Shown here in pieces: positions 41,833-49,679 of a DNA stretch of 64,000 nucleotides (position 1 is its first letter; each line of letters opens with the position of its first letter). A program made the position numbers and the translations under genes. Source of the stretch: JAJDXW01 sp965202895 (GTDB taxonomy: Bacteria; Pseudomonadota; Gammaproteobacteria; HK1); contig OZ241901.1 of NCBI GenBank assembly GCA_965202895.1, positions 4,650,001-4,714,000 on the forward strand. Direction: 5' to 3'. Below the pieces are notes generated by a model that saw only the letters and a program-made list of their open reading frames with translations, did no database searches and was not told the DNA's origin.

Positions 41833-42768
41833 TCACGCCTGCCATACCCGGGTCTCCTCGTCGTAAGGGTCGGAGGTGTCGATCTCGTCCGGCAGGATGG
41901 CGCGGATCGCGACCTCCTCCGACGCGAGCGCGATGAGGTCGTCGCTCTCGTAGAGGACCAGCGGCTTCGCCGCCATCGTGTCCTTGGCCATGCCGAGCCG
42001 GTCGCGGGTCGCGACGAGATAGGTGAAGACCCCGTCGATCTCCCGGATGGACCGCTCCAGCGATTCTTCCAGGGCCGCGCCGTGCGCGAGGTGGTGCGCG
42101 GTGTAGACCGCGAGCAGCTCCGAATCGCAGTCCGAGACGAAGCGGTGGCCCTTGCGCTCCATCTCGCGGCGCTTGAGCCAGTAGTTCGTGATCTGCCCGT
42201 TGTGGACCACCGCCACGTCGTGGTAGGGGAACGCCCAGTAGGGGTGCGCGGAGCGGATGTCGACGTCGGACTCGGTGGCCATGCGGGTGTGGCCGATGCC
42301 GTGCGTCCCCCGGAACCCCCCGAGGCCGTACTGTTCGGAGACCGTCGCGGCGTCGCCCAGATCCTTGACCAGCTCGAGCGCGCCGCCGATGGAGAGGATC
42401 TCCGCTCCCTCCACGTCCTCGACGTAGCGCGCGAGCTGTTCCATGTCCCCGTCGAACGAGACCACGTAGCGCATGGCGTACTCCGTGGACGAGGTCCGTT
42501 CCTCGACCGCGGCCCCCCGTTCGGCGATCCGGCGATCCACCTCCGCGACGCGCGCGCGGATCTTGTCGTGAATGTCGAAGCCGGAGGCCATGTCCTCCTG
42601 CTCGGCGACCTTGAACCGCATCACCCAGTCGCCCTCGGCGGGCGGGCCGTAGACCGCGAATCCGGTCGAATCGGGTCCTCGGTGGCGAAGGGCCTGCAAC
42701 ATCGAGGTCATCTCGGCCCCGATGCCGCTCGCCCCGTCCCGGTGAATGACGCCTGCGATTCCGCACAT
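41833..42768 (-). CDS. Class II glutamine amidotransferase (GlxB/MgsA type)
   Basis: A 311-aa Ntn-type amidotransferase. The catalytic Cys is residue 2 (MCGIAGVIHRDG), exposed after removal of Met. GTHGIGHTRMATESDVDIRSAHPYW (about residue 135) and VVHNGQITNYW are the glutamine-binding loops. It supplies ammonia or an amine in the three-subunit glutamate/N-methylglutamate synthase-like complex. It is the first of the B-C-D trio, with a 202-bp repeat-containing gap before the next gene. Confidence 0.88.
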   Translation of the reverse strand: MCGIAGVIHRDGASGIGAEMTSMLQALRHRGPDSTGFAVYGPPAEGDWVMRFKVAEQEDMASGFDIHDKIRARVAEVDRRIAERGAAVEERTSSTEYAMRYVVSFDGDMEQLARYVEDVEGAEILSIGGALELVKDLGDAATVSEQYGLGGFRGTHGIGHTRMATESDVDIRSAHPYWAFPYHDVAVVHNGQITNYWLKRREMERKGHRFVSDCDSELLAVYTAHHLAHGAALEESLERSIREIDGVFTYLVATRDRLGMAKDTMAAKPLVLYESDDLIALASEEVAIRAILPDEIDTSDPYDEETRVWQA

Positions 42769-42929
42769 GGCTCGTCTTCCGTTCGTTTATCCGTTGAAGG
42801 GTGCAAAGGGCCGAGGGCTCATCCCCGGCCTCGGCGTGACCGGAACCCGGGGAAAGGGGATGCGCTCCCAGGGATGCAGGCGCCGCCGCCGCACCGCCCC
42901 GGCACGGACCTCCGGCGGCGGACCTCCGG

Positions 42930-43005
42930 GCCGCGCTTGCGGGCCGGACGCCCGCGTTCGTGAAGAACACGCCGATCGGAAGAGCGCGCCGTTCCCGGGA
43001 ACGCG
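42930..43005. repeat. Degenerate partial copy of the repeat core
   Basis: CTTGCGGGCCGGACGCCCGCG, followed by AACACGCC and GCGCCGTTCCCGGGAACGC, matches one side of the palindromic core shared by repeat families 1 and 2, with several changes and no terminal sequences. It lies between the amidotransferase and glutamine synthetase-like genes. Confidence 0.5.
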
Positions 43006-43034
43006 GTGGTGTCGCATACCGCCGCCGCCGTCCG

Positions 43035-44513
43035 TCAGGGCAGGCAATCGAGATACCTCTCCATGTCCCACTCGGTGGTGGTGTGGAGGAAGCGCTCCCA
43101 CTCGTCGCGCTTGTACTCGTCGTACAGGCGGTACATCTCGCCCGGCAGCGCGGACCTGACGACCTCGTCGTTCTTCAGCGCCTCGAGGGCGTCGCCCAGG
43201 GTCATCGGCAGGCGCTTGACCTGCTTGCCCTCCTCCATCGCCTGGTAGATGTTGCGGTCCTCGGGCGGGCCGGGGTCGATGTCCCGGCGGATCCCGTCGT
43301 CGGCCGCCCGGATGATGGCCCCCGCCATCAGGTGGGGATTCACCATCGAGTCGACCGCCCGGTACTCGAACCGCCCCGGCGCGGAGATGCGAAGCCCCGT
43401 CGTGCGGTTCTGGTACCCGTAGTCCGCGAAGACCGGTGCCCAGAACCCGGTGTCCCAGAGCCGCCGGTACGAGTTGACGGTGGAGCAGCCGATCGCGGTG
43501 AGCGCGGCGAGATGGGTCACGATGCCGCCCACCACCTGCAGGCCCACCTTGCCGGGAAGCTGCGGGTCGTCGGTGTCCGGCATGAAGGTGTTCTCGCCGC
43601 CGGAGAGGTAGGTGAAGCTCTCCTCCATGCCGGGCAGGGCGCCGGGGTCGTTTCCGAGGGCCTTGACCGACTCCTCGCCACCCCGCCAGAAGCTGATGTT
43701 GTGGTGGCACCCGGAGGCCGACACCCCCATGAACGGCTTCGCCATGAAGCACGCGATGAGGTCGTTCTCGCGGGCGACCTGGGCGCAGATCTGGCGGTAG
43801 GTGGTGAGGCGGTCCGCGGTGCGCAGCGGATCGTCGAACGTGAAGTTGAGCTCCAGTTGCCCCGGCGCGTCCTCGTGGTCCCCCTGGATCATGTCGAGCC
43901 CCATCGCCCGCGAGTACTCGATGACCCGCAGGTACACCGGCCGCAGGCTCTCGAACTGGTCGATGTGGTAGCAGTACGGGTTCGAGAACCCGCCGTCGGG
44001 CTTGCCGTCGGGACCGCGTTTGAGCCACATCATCTCCGGCTCGGTGCCGTGGCGAAGATGCAGCCCGTCGTGCCCCCGCTTGAACTCGTCGTGGATCCGG
44101 CGGAGGTTCCCGCGGCAGTCCGAGGTCAGGAACGCGCCCGGCTCCCGGCGCTCCTCCCGGTTGCGGAACAGGGTGCACCACAGCCGCGCCACCCGCTTGT
44201 CCCACGGGAGCTGGCAGAAGGTCTCCGGCTCAGGGATCCCGACCAGCTCCTTGTCGTGGGGGCCGTAGCCGAGGTATTCGCCGTGGCGGTTGAGGAAGAG
44301 GTTGACCGTCGCGCCGTACACGAGCTGGAAGCCCCGTTCGGCGATGCCCTCCCAGTGGTCGGAAGGGATGCCCTTGCCGCAGATGCGGCCGGTGATCGAG
44401 ACGAACTGGAGGTACAGGTAGTCGACGCCGAGCCGGTCGATCATCTCGCGGACCTGCCGGACCTGCTCCGCCCGTCCGGGCGCCTCCACGAAGCCTTCGA
44501 CGTCCATCGCCAT
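43035..44513 (-). CDS. Glutamine synthetase-like (GlnT / gamma-glutamylmethylamide synthetase type)
   Basis: A 492-aa glutamine-synthetase-fold ligase. Metal and ATP motifs are visible: GTEPEMMW (about residue 160), GDHEDAPGQLELNF (about residue 220), FMAKPFMGVSASGCHHNISFW with the HHN segment (about residue 265), and the NRTTGLRISAPGRFEYRAVDSMVNPHLMAGAII block. It belongs to the GlnT/GmaS-like group that accompanies GlxBCD or MgsABC genes and ligates ammonia or methylamine to glutamate. Start 44513 has GGAGGAGACCGGAAGA upstream. It is the first gene of the minus-strand cluster. Confidence 0.87.
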   Translation of the reverse strand: MAMDVEGFVEAPGRAEQVRQVREMIDRLGVDYLYLQFVSITGRICGKGIPSDHWEGIAERGFQLVYGATVNLFLNRHGEYLGYGPHDKELVGIPEPETFCQLPWDKRVARLWCTLFRNREERREPGAFLTSDCRGNLRRIHDEFKRGHDGLHLRHGTEPEMMWLKRGPDGKPDGGFSNPYCYHIDQFESLRPVYLRVIEYSRAMGLDMIQGDHEDAPGQLELNFTFDDPLRTADRLTTYRQICAQVARENDLIACFMAKPFMGVSASGCHHNISFWRGGEESVKALGNDPGALPGMEESFTYLSGGENTFMPDTDDPQLPGKVGLQVVGGIVTHLAALTAIGCSTVNSYRRLWDTGFWAPVFADYGYQNRTTGLRISAPGRFEYRAVDSMVNPHLMAGAIIRAADDGIRRDIDPGPPEDRNIYQAMEEGKQVKRLPMTLGDALEALKNDEVVRSALPGEMYRLYDEYKRDEWERFLHTTTEWDMERYLDCLP

Positions 44514-44915
44514 TCTTCCGGTCTCCTCCTCGTTCCTCGCTCTCTTCGGACGCCGGCGCCCCCCGCTCCCGGGGGCCGCACGCGGGAGAAGCGGCGGGCG
44601 CTCACGGGACGCCCGGCCCGGCCCGGTCGGTCCTCCGGCGGGGCGTCGCGCGGGCGGGCCTCGCGGACTGCCCCACCTCGCTCCACCCGACCGATGGACC
44701 GATCTCCTCTGCGGCGCCGATGATGACGAGTTCAAAACCAGAATTCCAGCCGGAGCGCCTCGGTCTCGGCCGCCGCGTGGGAGATCGGCCGTTCCATCGA
44801 AGGGAGTCGTCGGCGCAGGCGAAGGGGGGCGTCGGCGCAAGGCTTCGCCGCCTCGATGGCCGGCGCCGAAGGGCGATGGGTTATTCTCCCCGGCCTGCCG
44901 CAAGGGAGCACGAAG
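44514..44915. other. Gene-free divergent intergenic region
   Basis: About 400 bp between the divergent glutamine synthetase-like and mntA genes. Both promoters must be here, but I cannot pick reliable boxes. Around 44720-44760 the sequence is less GC-rich (ATGATGACGAGTTCAAAACC), the likeliest promoter area. Confidence 0.4.
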
Positions 44916-45317
44916 ATGGAAGACGCGGGAACGTTGTCCTCGGTTCGCGGCGTGCTCCTGCGGCAACCGGACATCGAGCTCGCCTGCGTCTTCGGGTCGT
45001 TTGCGCAGGGCAGGCAGACGCCGGCAAGCGACGTCGACGTGGCGGTCGCCGCGCAGGCGCCGCTCGAACCGCGGCGTCGGCTTGCGCTGAACGACGAGCT
45101 CGCGAGCGCCGCATGGCGGCCCGTCGATCTGGTCGATCTGCACCGCGCCGGACCTCTGCTGCTGACCCAGGCGTTGACCAGGGGAAGGCGCATCGTCAAG
45201 CGCGACTCCCGGGTGCTCGCCCGCCTGTTGGTGAAGATGTGGTACCTGAACGCGGACCTGATGCCGCTCGTGCGCATGATCCAGGACGCGAGGCGCAAGC
45301 GTTTCCTGCATGGATAG
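44916..45317 (+). CDS. mntA: MntA-like nucleotidyltransferase antitoxin
   Basis: A 133-aa minimal nucleotidyltransferase. The catalytic signature GSFAQGRQTPASDVDVAV spans residues 27-44, with both metal-binding Asp residues (39 and 41). In the MntA/HepT system this enzyme AMPylates the HepT toxin and thereby neutralises it. Start 44916 is chosen over the longer frame from 44856 because the fold starts here and a CACGAAG leader precedes it. It overlaps the toxin gene by 8 bp. Confidence 0.85.
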   Translation: MEDAGTLSSVRGVLLRQPDIELACVFGSFAQGRQTPASDVDVAVAAQAPLEPRRRLALNDELASAAWRPVDLVDLHRAGPLLLTQALTRGRRIVKRDSRVLARLLVKMWYLNADLMPLVRMIQDARRKRFLHG

Positions 45318-45744
45318 GGACGTCGTCACGGCAAAGCTGGAGTCGCTGCGCCGTTGCGTCGAACGGGTGCGGGCCAAGACGCCAGCGTCGGTTGCGGAGC
45401 TGGTCTCCAGCCACGACACGCAGGACATCCTCTGCCTGAACCTGGAGCGAGCGGTCCAGGCGTGCGTGGACATCGCGGCGCACGTCGTGTCGGATTCCGA
45501 ATGCGACGTACCGGATACCATGGCCGGAACCTTCGACGCCCTGGAACGAGGCGGCGCATTGCCTCCGGATCTTGCCGAGCGCATGCGCCGCGCGGTCGGG
45601 TTCCGCAACATCTCCGTCCACGCCTGCGAGACGCTCGACTGGGAGATCGTCTACTCGATCGCGACGAAACGACTCGGTGATTTCGTCGAGTTCGGACGCG
45701 CGATCGAGGCGGTGTTGACGGATACGGCGGGTAGCGGGCCGTAG
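45310..45744 (+). CDS. hepT: HepT-like HEPN RNase toxin
   Basis: A 144-aa all-helical HEPN/DUF86 protein. The RNase motif R-x4-H is present as RNISVH (Arg99, His104). The canonical motif continues as HxY, where the Tyr is the residue AMPylated by MntA; here position 106 is Cys (HAC). The N-terminal QDILCLNLERAVQACVDIAAHVV helix is typical. Toxicity through RNA or tRNA cleavage is the family function; the missing Tyr raises the question of how the antitoxin controls it. Confidence 0.83.
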   Translation: MDRDVVTAKLESLRRCVERVRAKTPASVAELVSSHDTQDILCLNLERAVQACVDIAAHVVSDSECDVPDTMAGTFDALERGGALPPDLAERMRRAVGFRNISVHACETLDWEIVYSIATKRLGDFVEFGRAIEAVLTDTAGSGP

Positions 45745-45884
45745 GGCTATCGTACGCAAGCAGTCGAGCCGACTCCCCTCCCATGCTCCGCCGCGGCGGC
45801 TTCCTGGTTCGCACCCTTGCCCTGCCACGCGACCAGGGGACGGTATGCGGCCGCTCGCGCCGGGTGGCGCGCTTCATGGATTCG

Positions 45885-46085
45885 GATCGAGGGGTGGCCG
45901 GCGCCTTCCCGCGAAGGCCGCCGGGTGCGGCGCCGGCCGGGGACCGAGCGGCTGCCGGGCGTGGAGAGCCGTCTCGTCCGCCAGGGTATCGACCATGTCC
46001 GGGTCGTCGTCGAAGGCGGCGCCCCGACGCTGGTGAAGGCCCGTGCCGGCATGGAGGTCCGTTCGGGTCCGAGCTCCGACCGCCG
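45885..46085 (+). pseudogene. Relic of the C-terminus of the 46597 gene product
   Basis: This encodes LVRQGIDHVRVVVEGGAP followed by TLVKARAGMEVR. It aligns with HRVRQGLNHVKVVVDRNAP and TVAKAYAGMSIR at the end of the protein at 46597-47835. Only about 60 codons remain, with no start codon of their own. The relic shows that the locus once had a second copy of that gene, upstream of the leader peptide gene. The rest of 45745-46249 holds nothing else I recognise. Confidence 0.65.
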
Positions 46086-46249
46086 CCGTCCGCGCGGGAG
46101 ACGGCCCGGCCCGCCCCGTGAACCCCGCGGGAAACGCCCCAATCCAGGCCCCAATCTAGGGTTTTCCTCCTCGCTGTTTCATGGTCGGATCATCGTCCGC
46201 ATGGCCACGACCGACGGAGGGATGATTCATGCATTCCGGAGCCAGGACC

Positions 46250-46535
46250 ATGAGTGAGTTGCGCGAGCACCTGGTCGAGAAGGCCACCATGGACGAAACG
46301 TTCCACGCGCGGTTGCTCTCCGATCCGAAGGCCGCGGTCGGAGGAAGAGCCGGGCTTGACGATTCCTGCCGGCTTCACCCTGAAGGTGCACGAAGACGGC
46401 CCGGATACCAGCCATCTGGTGCTTCCACCGATCGCGGCGCTCGACGAGTCCGATCTGGAGCAGGCGGCAGGCGGGATGGACTGGAGCGGCGTCGCTGAAA
46501 ACTTCCAGGCCAATGCCGAAGCGATGATGCCTTGA
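46250..46535 (+). pseudogene. Nitrile-hydratase-type leader peptide (NHLP) RiPP precursor, frameshifted
   Basis: The first frame encodes MSELREHLVEKATMDETFHARLLSDPKAAV; after one extra G near 46340 a second frame continues with EEEPGLTIPAGFTLKVHEDGPDTSHLVLPP and ends LEQAAGG plus a 19-residue core MDWSGVAENFQANAEAMMP. Together this is the full NHLP layout: nitrile hydratase alpha-like leader, AGG cleavage site, short core. GGAG lies 7 bp before the ATG. Neither frame alone is a complete precursor. The shift may be a mutation, an assembly error or a real recoding site. Confidence 0.75.
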
Positions 46536-46596
46536 TGAGGACAGCACCCGCGCGCTCCTGCCTCCAGGATGAAGCCGGCCGGCGCGCGGCGCCGTG

Positions 46597-47835
46597 ATGG
46601 AGCAGGAGGAGGCGGGCGCGGAACGCCGGGCGCTCCCCGCGGCCAGGGAGGGGGGGCGGGCCCCTTGCGCGCACCGCGCGATGCCCGGCCCCGACGCTTG
46701 CGAGCCGCCCCGGGAAAGCCCCGCCGCGGATGCGGACGAAGCCCGACCGGCGGGAGATGCGCCCGCCTCCTTCGCCGCGCTGCTGGCCGGATGCCGCTCC
46801 CTGTTCCCGCGCGGACTGGTGGGCGACGCCGGCTGGGAACGTATCCTGGACCGGGCGCGGCGGATGCCGCGATCCGCGGCCGATACCCATTTCGGCTTCG
46901 AGTTCCATCTCGCGGAGACGCGCCCGGAGGCCGACCTCTGCGTGGTCGTGCTCCCGGGCTCGGACATGTCGCGGCACTACATCCGCCAGGGAGAACGCGC
47001 CGAGCCGTGGTCGGCGGCGGCGGCCCTGGCGGCCGGACTCCGCGAGCAGACCGCCGATCCGGATTCGTACCTCGCCCGCCACGTCAACGGTATGGTGCTG
47101 GAGTACGACCTGGCCGGACTGCCGCCGCACCAGCCGCCGGTTCCTCCCGGCGTCTTCCTCGCGCCGAAGAAGACCGCCGATCCGAAGACGCTCCCCGCGC
47201 ACCGGGACCCCGCGGGCGTGCTGGCGGCGCTCGCCGCCACGGTCGGCTGGGACGGCCACGAGGAGATGCAGGCGGCGGTGGAGCGGGTCTTCGCGGCGCT
47301 GCCGGAAACCGGCCGCGTGTTCCAGGTCGGCGCCCTCCCGGCGCGGTCCCCGAAGGCGTTCCGGCTCGTCCTCGCGGGCGTGCCGAAGGCGGAGGCCCTC
47401 TCCGTGCTGGAGCGATTGGAGTGGCCCGGTCCCACGGCCGCGGCGGCGGACGTGATCGCTTCGACGGACGACGTCGTCGCCTATCTGTTCCTCGGCATGG
47501 ACGTGAACGCGCGCGGGCCCGGCTCACGCCTCGGTCTGGAGCTGTACCGTGCGTCGAGATGGCAGGAGGCGAACCGCGCCGAGTGGCGCCCCCTCATCGC
47601 CCGGATCGAGGAGCGGGGCTGGTGCCTTCCGTCGAAGGCCGAAGGGCTGCGGCGCTGGCCAGGCGTGGAATGGCTGCTTGGACGGGAAGGGATGCACCGG
47701 GTCCGTCAGGGCCTCAACCACGTCAAGGTCGTCGTCGACCGCAACGCCCCGACGGTGGCGAAGGCCTACGCCGGCATGAGCATACGTCCTTACGTCCATG
47801 CGGGTGGGACCCCATCGAAGGGGAGGCCGACATGA
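46597..47835 (+). CDS. Unknown protein of the NHLP locus
   Basis: A 412-aa cytoplasmic-looking protein; I do not recognise its family. Residues 1-60 are Ala/Glu/Pro-rich. The middle contains DTHFGFEFHLAETRPEADLCVVVLPG (about residue 95) and HVNGMVLEYDLAG (about residue 165). The C-terminus carries WCLPSKAEGLRRWPG, then VRQGLNHVKVVVDRNAPTVAKAYAG, a block that also survives in the relic at 45885. No lanthionine synthetase, YcaO, radical SAM or transporter motif is seen. Position 62 bp after the precursor gene suggests a role with the peptide. Confidence 0.65.
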   Translation: MEQEEAGAERRALPAAREGGRAPCAHRAMPGPDACEPPRESPAADADEARPAGDAPASFAALLAGCRSLFPRGLVGDAGWERILDRARRMPRSAADTHFGFEFHLAETRPEADLCVVVLPGSDMSRHYIRQGERAEPWSAAAALAAGLREQTADPDSYLARHVNGMVLEYDLAGLPPHQPPVPPGVFLAPKKTADPKTLPAHRDPAGVLAALAATVGWDGHEEMQAAVERVFAALPETGRVFQVGALPARSPKAFRLVLAGVPKAEALSVLERLEWPGPTAAAADVIASTDDVVAYLFLGMDVNARGPGSRLGLELYRASRWQEANRAEWRPLIARIEERGWCLPSKAEGLRRWPGVEWLLGREGMHRVRQGLNHVKVVVDRNAPTVAKAYAGMSIRPYVHAGGTPSKGRPT

Positions 47836-47908
47836 GCCCCGAAGCGAAGGCGGTCGGTGAGGTGGACCGAGTGAACGCCCGACCGCGATGGTCGAGGGAG
47901 AGTGCGCA

Positions 47909-48133
47909 ATGACGACGAAGGATGGAGACCTCCTGCGGGGCGGGGAGCCGATCGTGTGCCTCGCCCACCGGAACGCCTTCCAGCAGGAAGCCGATCGCCT
48001 CGCGGCGCTGGCCGACCCCGGCGGCCCCGCTCCTCGCATCAGCATCAGGATCGTCCCGGACCCCTCCGCCGAGCGGCCGCAATCGACGGGCGCCCCGGAA
48101 CCCCCGGGAAAGCATGACGAGGAACGTGGCTGA
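47909..48133 (+). CDS. Small hypothetical protein downstream of the NHLP locus
   Basis: A 74-aa frame starting MTTKDGDLLRGGEPIVCLAHRNAF, with GAGGGAGAG before the ATG. It contains AFQQEADRLAALAD and ends in a charged tail. No family is recognised. It begins 73 bp after the 412-aa protein gene and may belong to the same unit; it could also be a chance frame. Confidence 0.35.
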   Translation: MTTKDGDLLRGGEPIVCLAHRNAFQQEADRLAALADPGGPAPRISIRIVPDPSAERPQSTGAPEPPGKHDEERG

Positions 48134-48264
48134 ACCCGGGACCCGCGGGGCGCCCTGCTCCGAAGCAGGCCCCGCGGCGATCGAGCCCGTCGGACCCCGG
48201 AGCGCCGGTTTCTTCCCCCCGAGGCGGGTCGAGTAGAGACGACCCGCGAGCGGCGACGGCGATC

Positions 48265-48888
48265 GTGAACGAGGCCACCGAATCCCCCATCTTCCCCCTC
48301 GGCACGGTCCTCTTTCCCGGCGGGCCGCTCCCGCTCCGGATCTTCGAGCCGCGCTATCTCGACATGGTGAGCGACTGCCTGCGGGGCGGGCGCCCATTCG
48401 GGGTCTGCCTCATCCGCTCGGGCTCGGAGGTCGGCGACCCGGCCGAGCCGCACCGCACCGGCACCTTCGCGCGCATCGTCGACTGGGGCCGGGACGACCG
48501 CGGCATCCTGACCGTCGAGGCGGTCGGCGAGACGAGGTTCCGGCTCGTCGAGACGCGGGCCGCGCCGGACCGGCTGCTGCTCGGGCGGTGCGAGCCGGTC
48601 CCGGAAGCCCGGGGAAGGGCGCCTCCCGAATACGAGCCGCTCGCGCGCCTCGCCCGCACCCTGACGGAGCGCTTCGCGGAGCGCTACCGGCACACCCCTC
48701 CGCCGCCGGACGGCGGCTCCCCGGAGGACGCACCGTGGACCGGCTACCGGCTCGCGGAGCTCCTGCCGATCCCCGCCCCGCACCGCCAGCACCTCCTCGA
48801 AATGGACGACCCGCTCGCGCGGCTCCGCCGGCTCGATCGGGTGGTCGCCCTGATGGCGGAAGCGGCGCGAGGCCCCGAAGCCGGGTAG
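48265..48888 (+). CDS. LON substrate-binding-domain protein
   Basis: A 207-aa protein made only of the LON N-terminal (PUA-like) domain: IFPLGTVLFPGGPLPLRIFEPRYL at residues 9-32, FGVCLIRSGSEVG and the GRFRLVET-type strand. There is no AAA or protease part. Stand-alone members are common in proteobacteria, with unclear function. The GTG at 48265 is the likely start. Confidence 0.85.
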   Translation: MNEATESPIFPLGTVLFPGGPLPLRIFEPRYLDMVSDCLRGGRPFGVCLIRSGSEVGDPAEPHRTGTFARIVDWGRDDRGILTVEAVGETRFRLVETRAAPDRLLLGRCEPVPEARGRAPPEYEPLARLARTLTERFAERYRHTPPPPDGGSPEDAPWTGYRLAELLPIPAPHRQHLLEMDDPLARLRRLDRVVALMAEAARGPEAG

Positions 48889-49091
48889 AGCGCCGCCCCC
48901 TCCGGGGCGGGAGGACGGCGCCCGACCCCCGCGGGGCGCGGGGCGCGGAGAGCCCAGGCTTGCCGGCGCCTCGACGTTCGCGGGGCGGGCGTCCGGAGCG
49001 AGGGCCGCGGGGGCGAGGCCGTTCGCGGCGGCCCCGCCCGGCCGCCCGGGCGACGTTCGGCTCGGCCTCCGCCCCGCAGGCCGGCGCCGGC

Positions 49092-49679
49092 TCAGGGGTT
49101 CAGGTGGAGCTTCCGCCAGCCGCCGGCGGTCCGTTCGTAGCAGTCCCGCTCGTTCAGACGGTGATCGCCCGGACGCCAGAACTCGATGCGCTCCGGCACG
49201 ATCCGATAGCCCCGCCAATGGGGAGGACGGGGGACGTCTCCCCCCGCGAAACGCCGCTCATGCTCCGCGTAGCGGGCATCCAGCGCTCCGCGCGACGCGA
49301 GCGGCGCGGACTGATCGGAGGCCCACGCCCCGATGCGGCTCTCGCGCCTTCGGGTCGCCCAGTACGCATCCGACTCCTCGTCCGACACCGGCTCGACCGG
49401 GCCTTCGACCTGCACCTGCTCGAACACCGTCTGCCAGAAGAACACGAGCGCGCCCCGCGGATTCTCGCGCAGGTGCCGCCCCTTCCGGCTGTTGGAGTTG
49501 GTGTAGAACACGAAGCCGCGCTCGTCCACGCCCTTGAGGAGCACGGTGCGGGCGGAAGGCCGCCCCTCCCCGCTCGCGGTCGCGAGGGTCACCGCGGTCG
49601 GCTCCCGAAGCCCCGTCTCCGCCGCGCGCGCGAAGACCTCCTCGAACCGCGCGAGCGCTTCCCGGTAGATCTCCCTCAT
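49092..49679 (-). CDS. pdxH: Pyridoxamine 5'-phosphate oxidase
   Basis: A 195-aa FMN enzyme making pyridoxal phosphate from PNP or PMP. Visible motifs are SARTVLLKGVDERGFVFYTNSNSRKGRHL (FMN phosphate site, about residues 42-70), VQVEGPVEPVSDEESDAYWATRRRESRIGAWASDQS and the C-terminal WRGYRIVPERIEFWRPGDHRLNER. It is slightly shorter than the E. coli enzyme at its N-terminus. Its ATG overlaps the serB stop by 4 bp (ATGA). SerB and PdxH are thus translationally coupled. Confidence 0.93.
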   Translation of the reverse strand: MREIYREALARFEEVFARAAETGLREPTAVTLATASGEGRPSARTVLLKGVDERGFVFYTNSNSRKGRHLRENPRGALVFFWQTVFEQVQVEGPVEPVSDEESDAYWATRRRESRIGAWASDQSAPLASRGALDARYAEHERRFAGGDVPRPPHWRGYRIVPERIEFWRPGDHRLNERDCYERTAGGWRKLHLNP

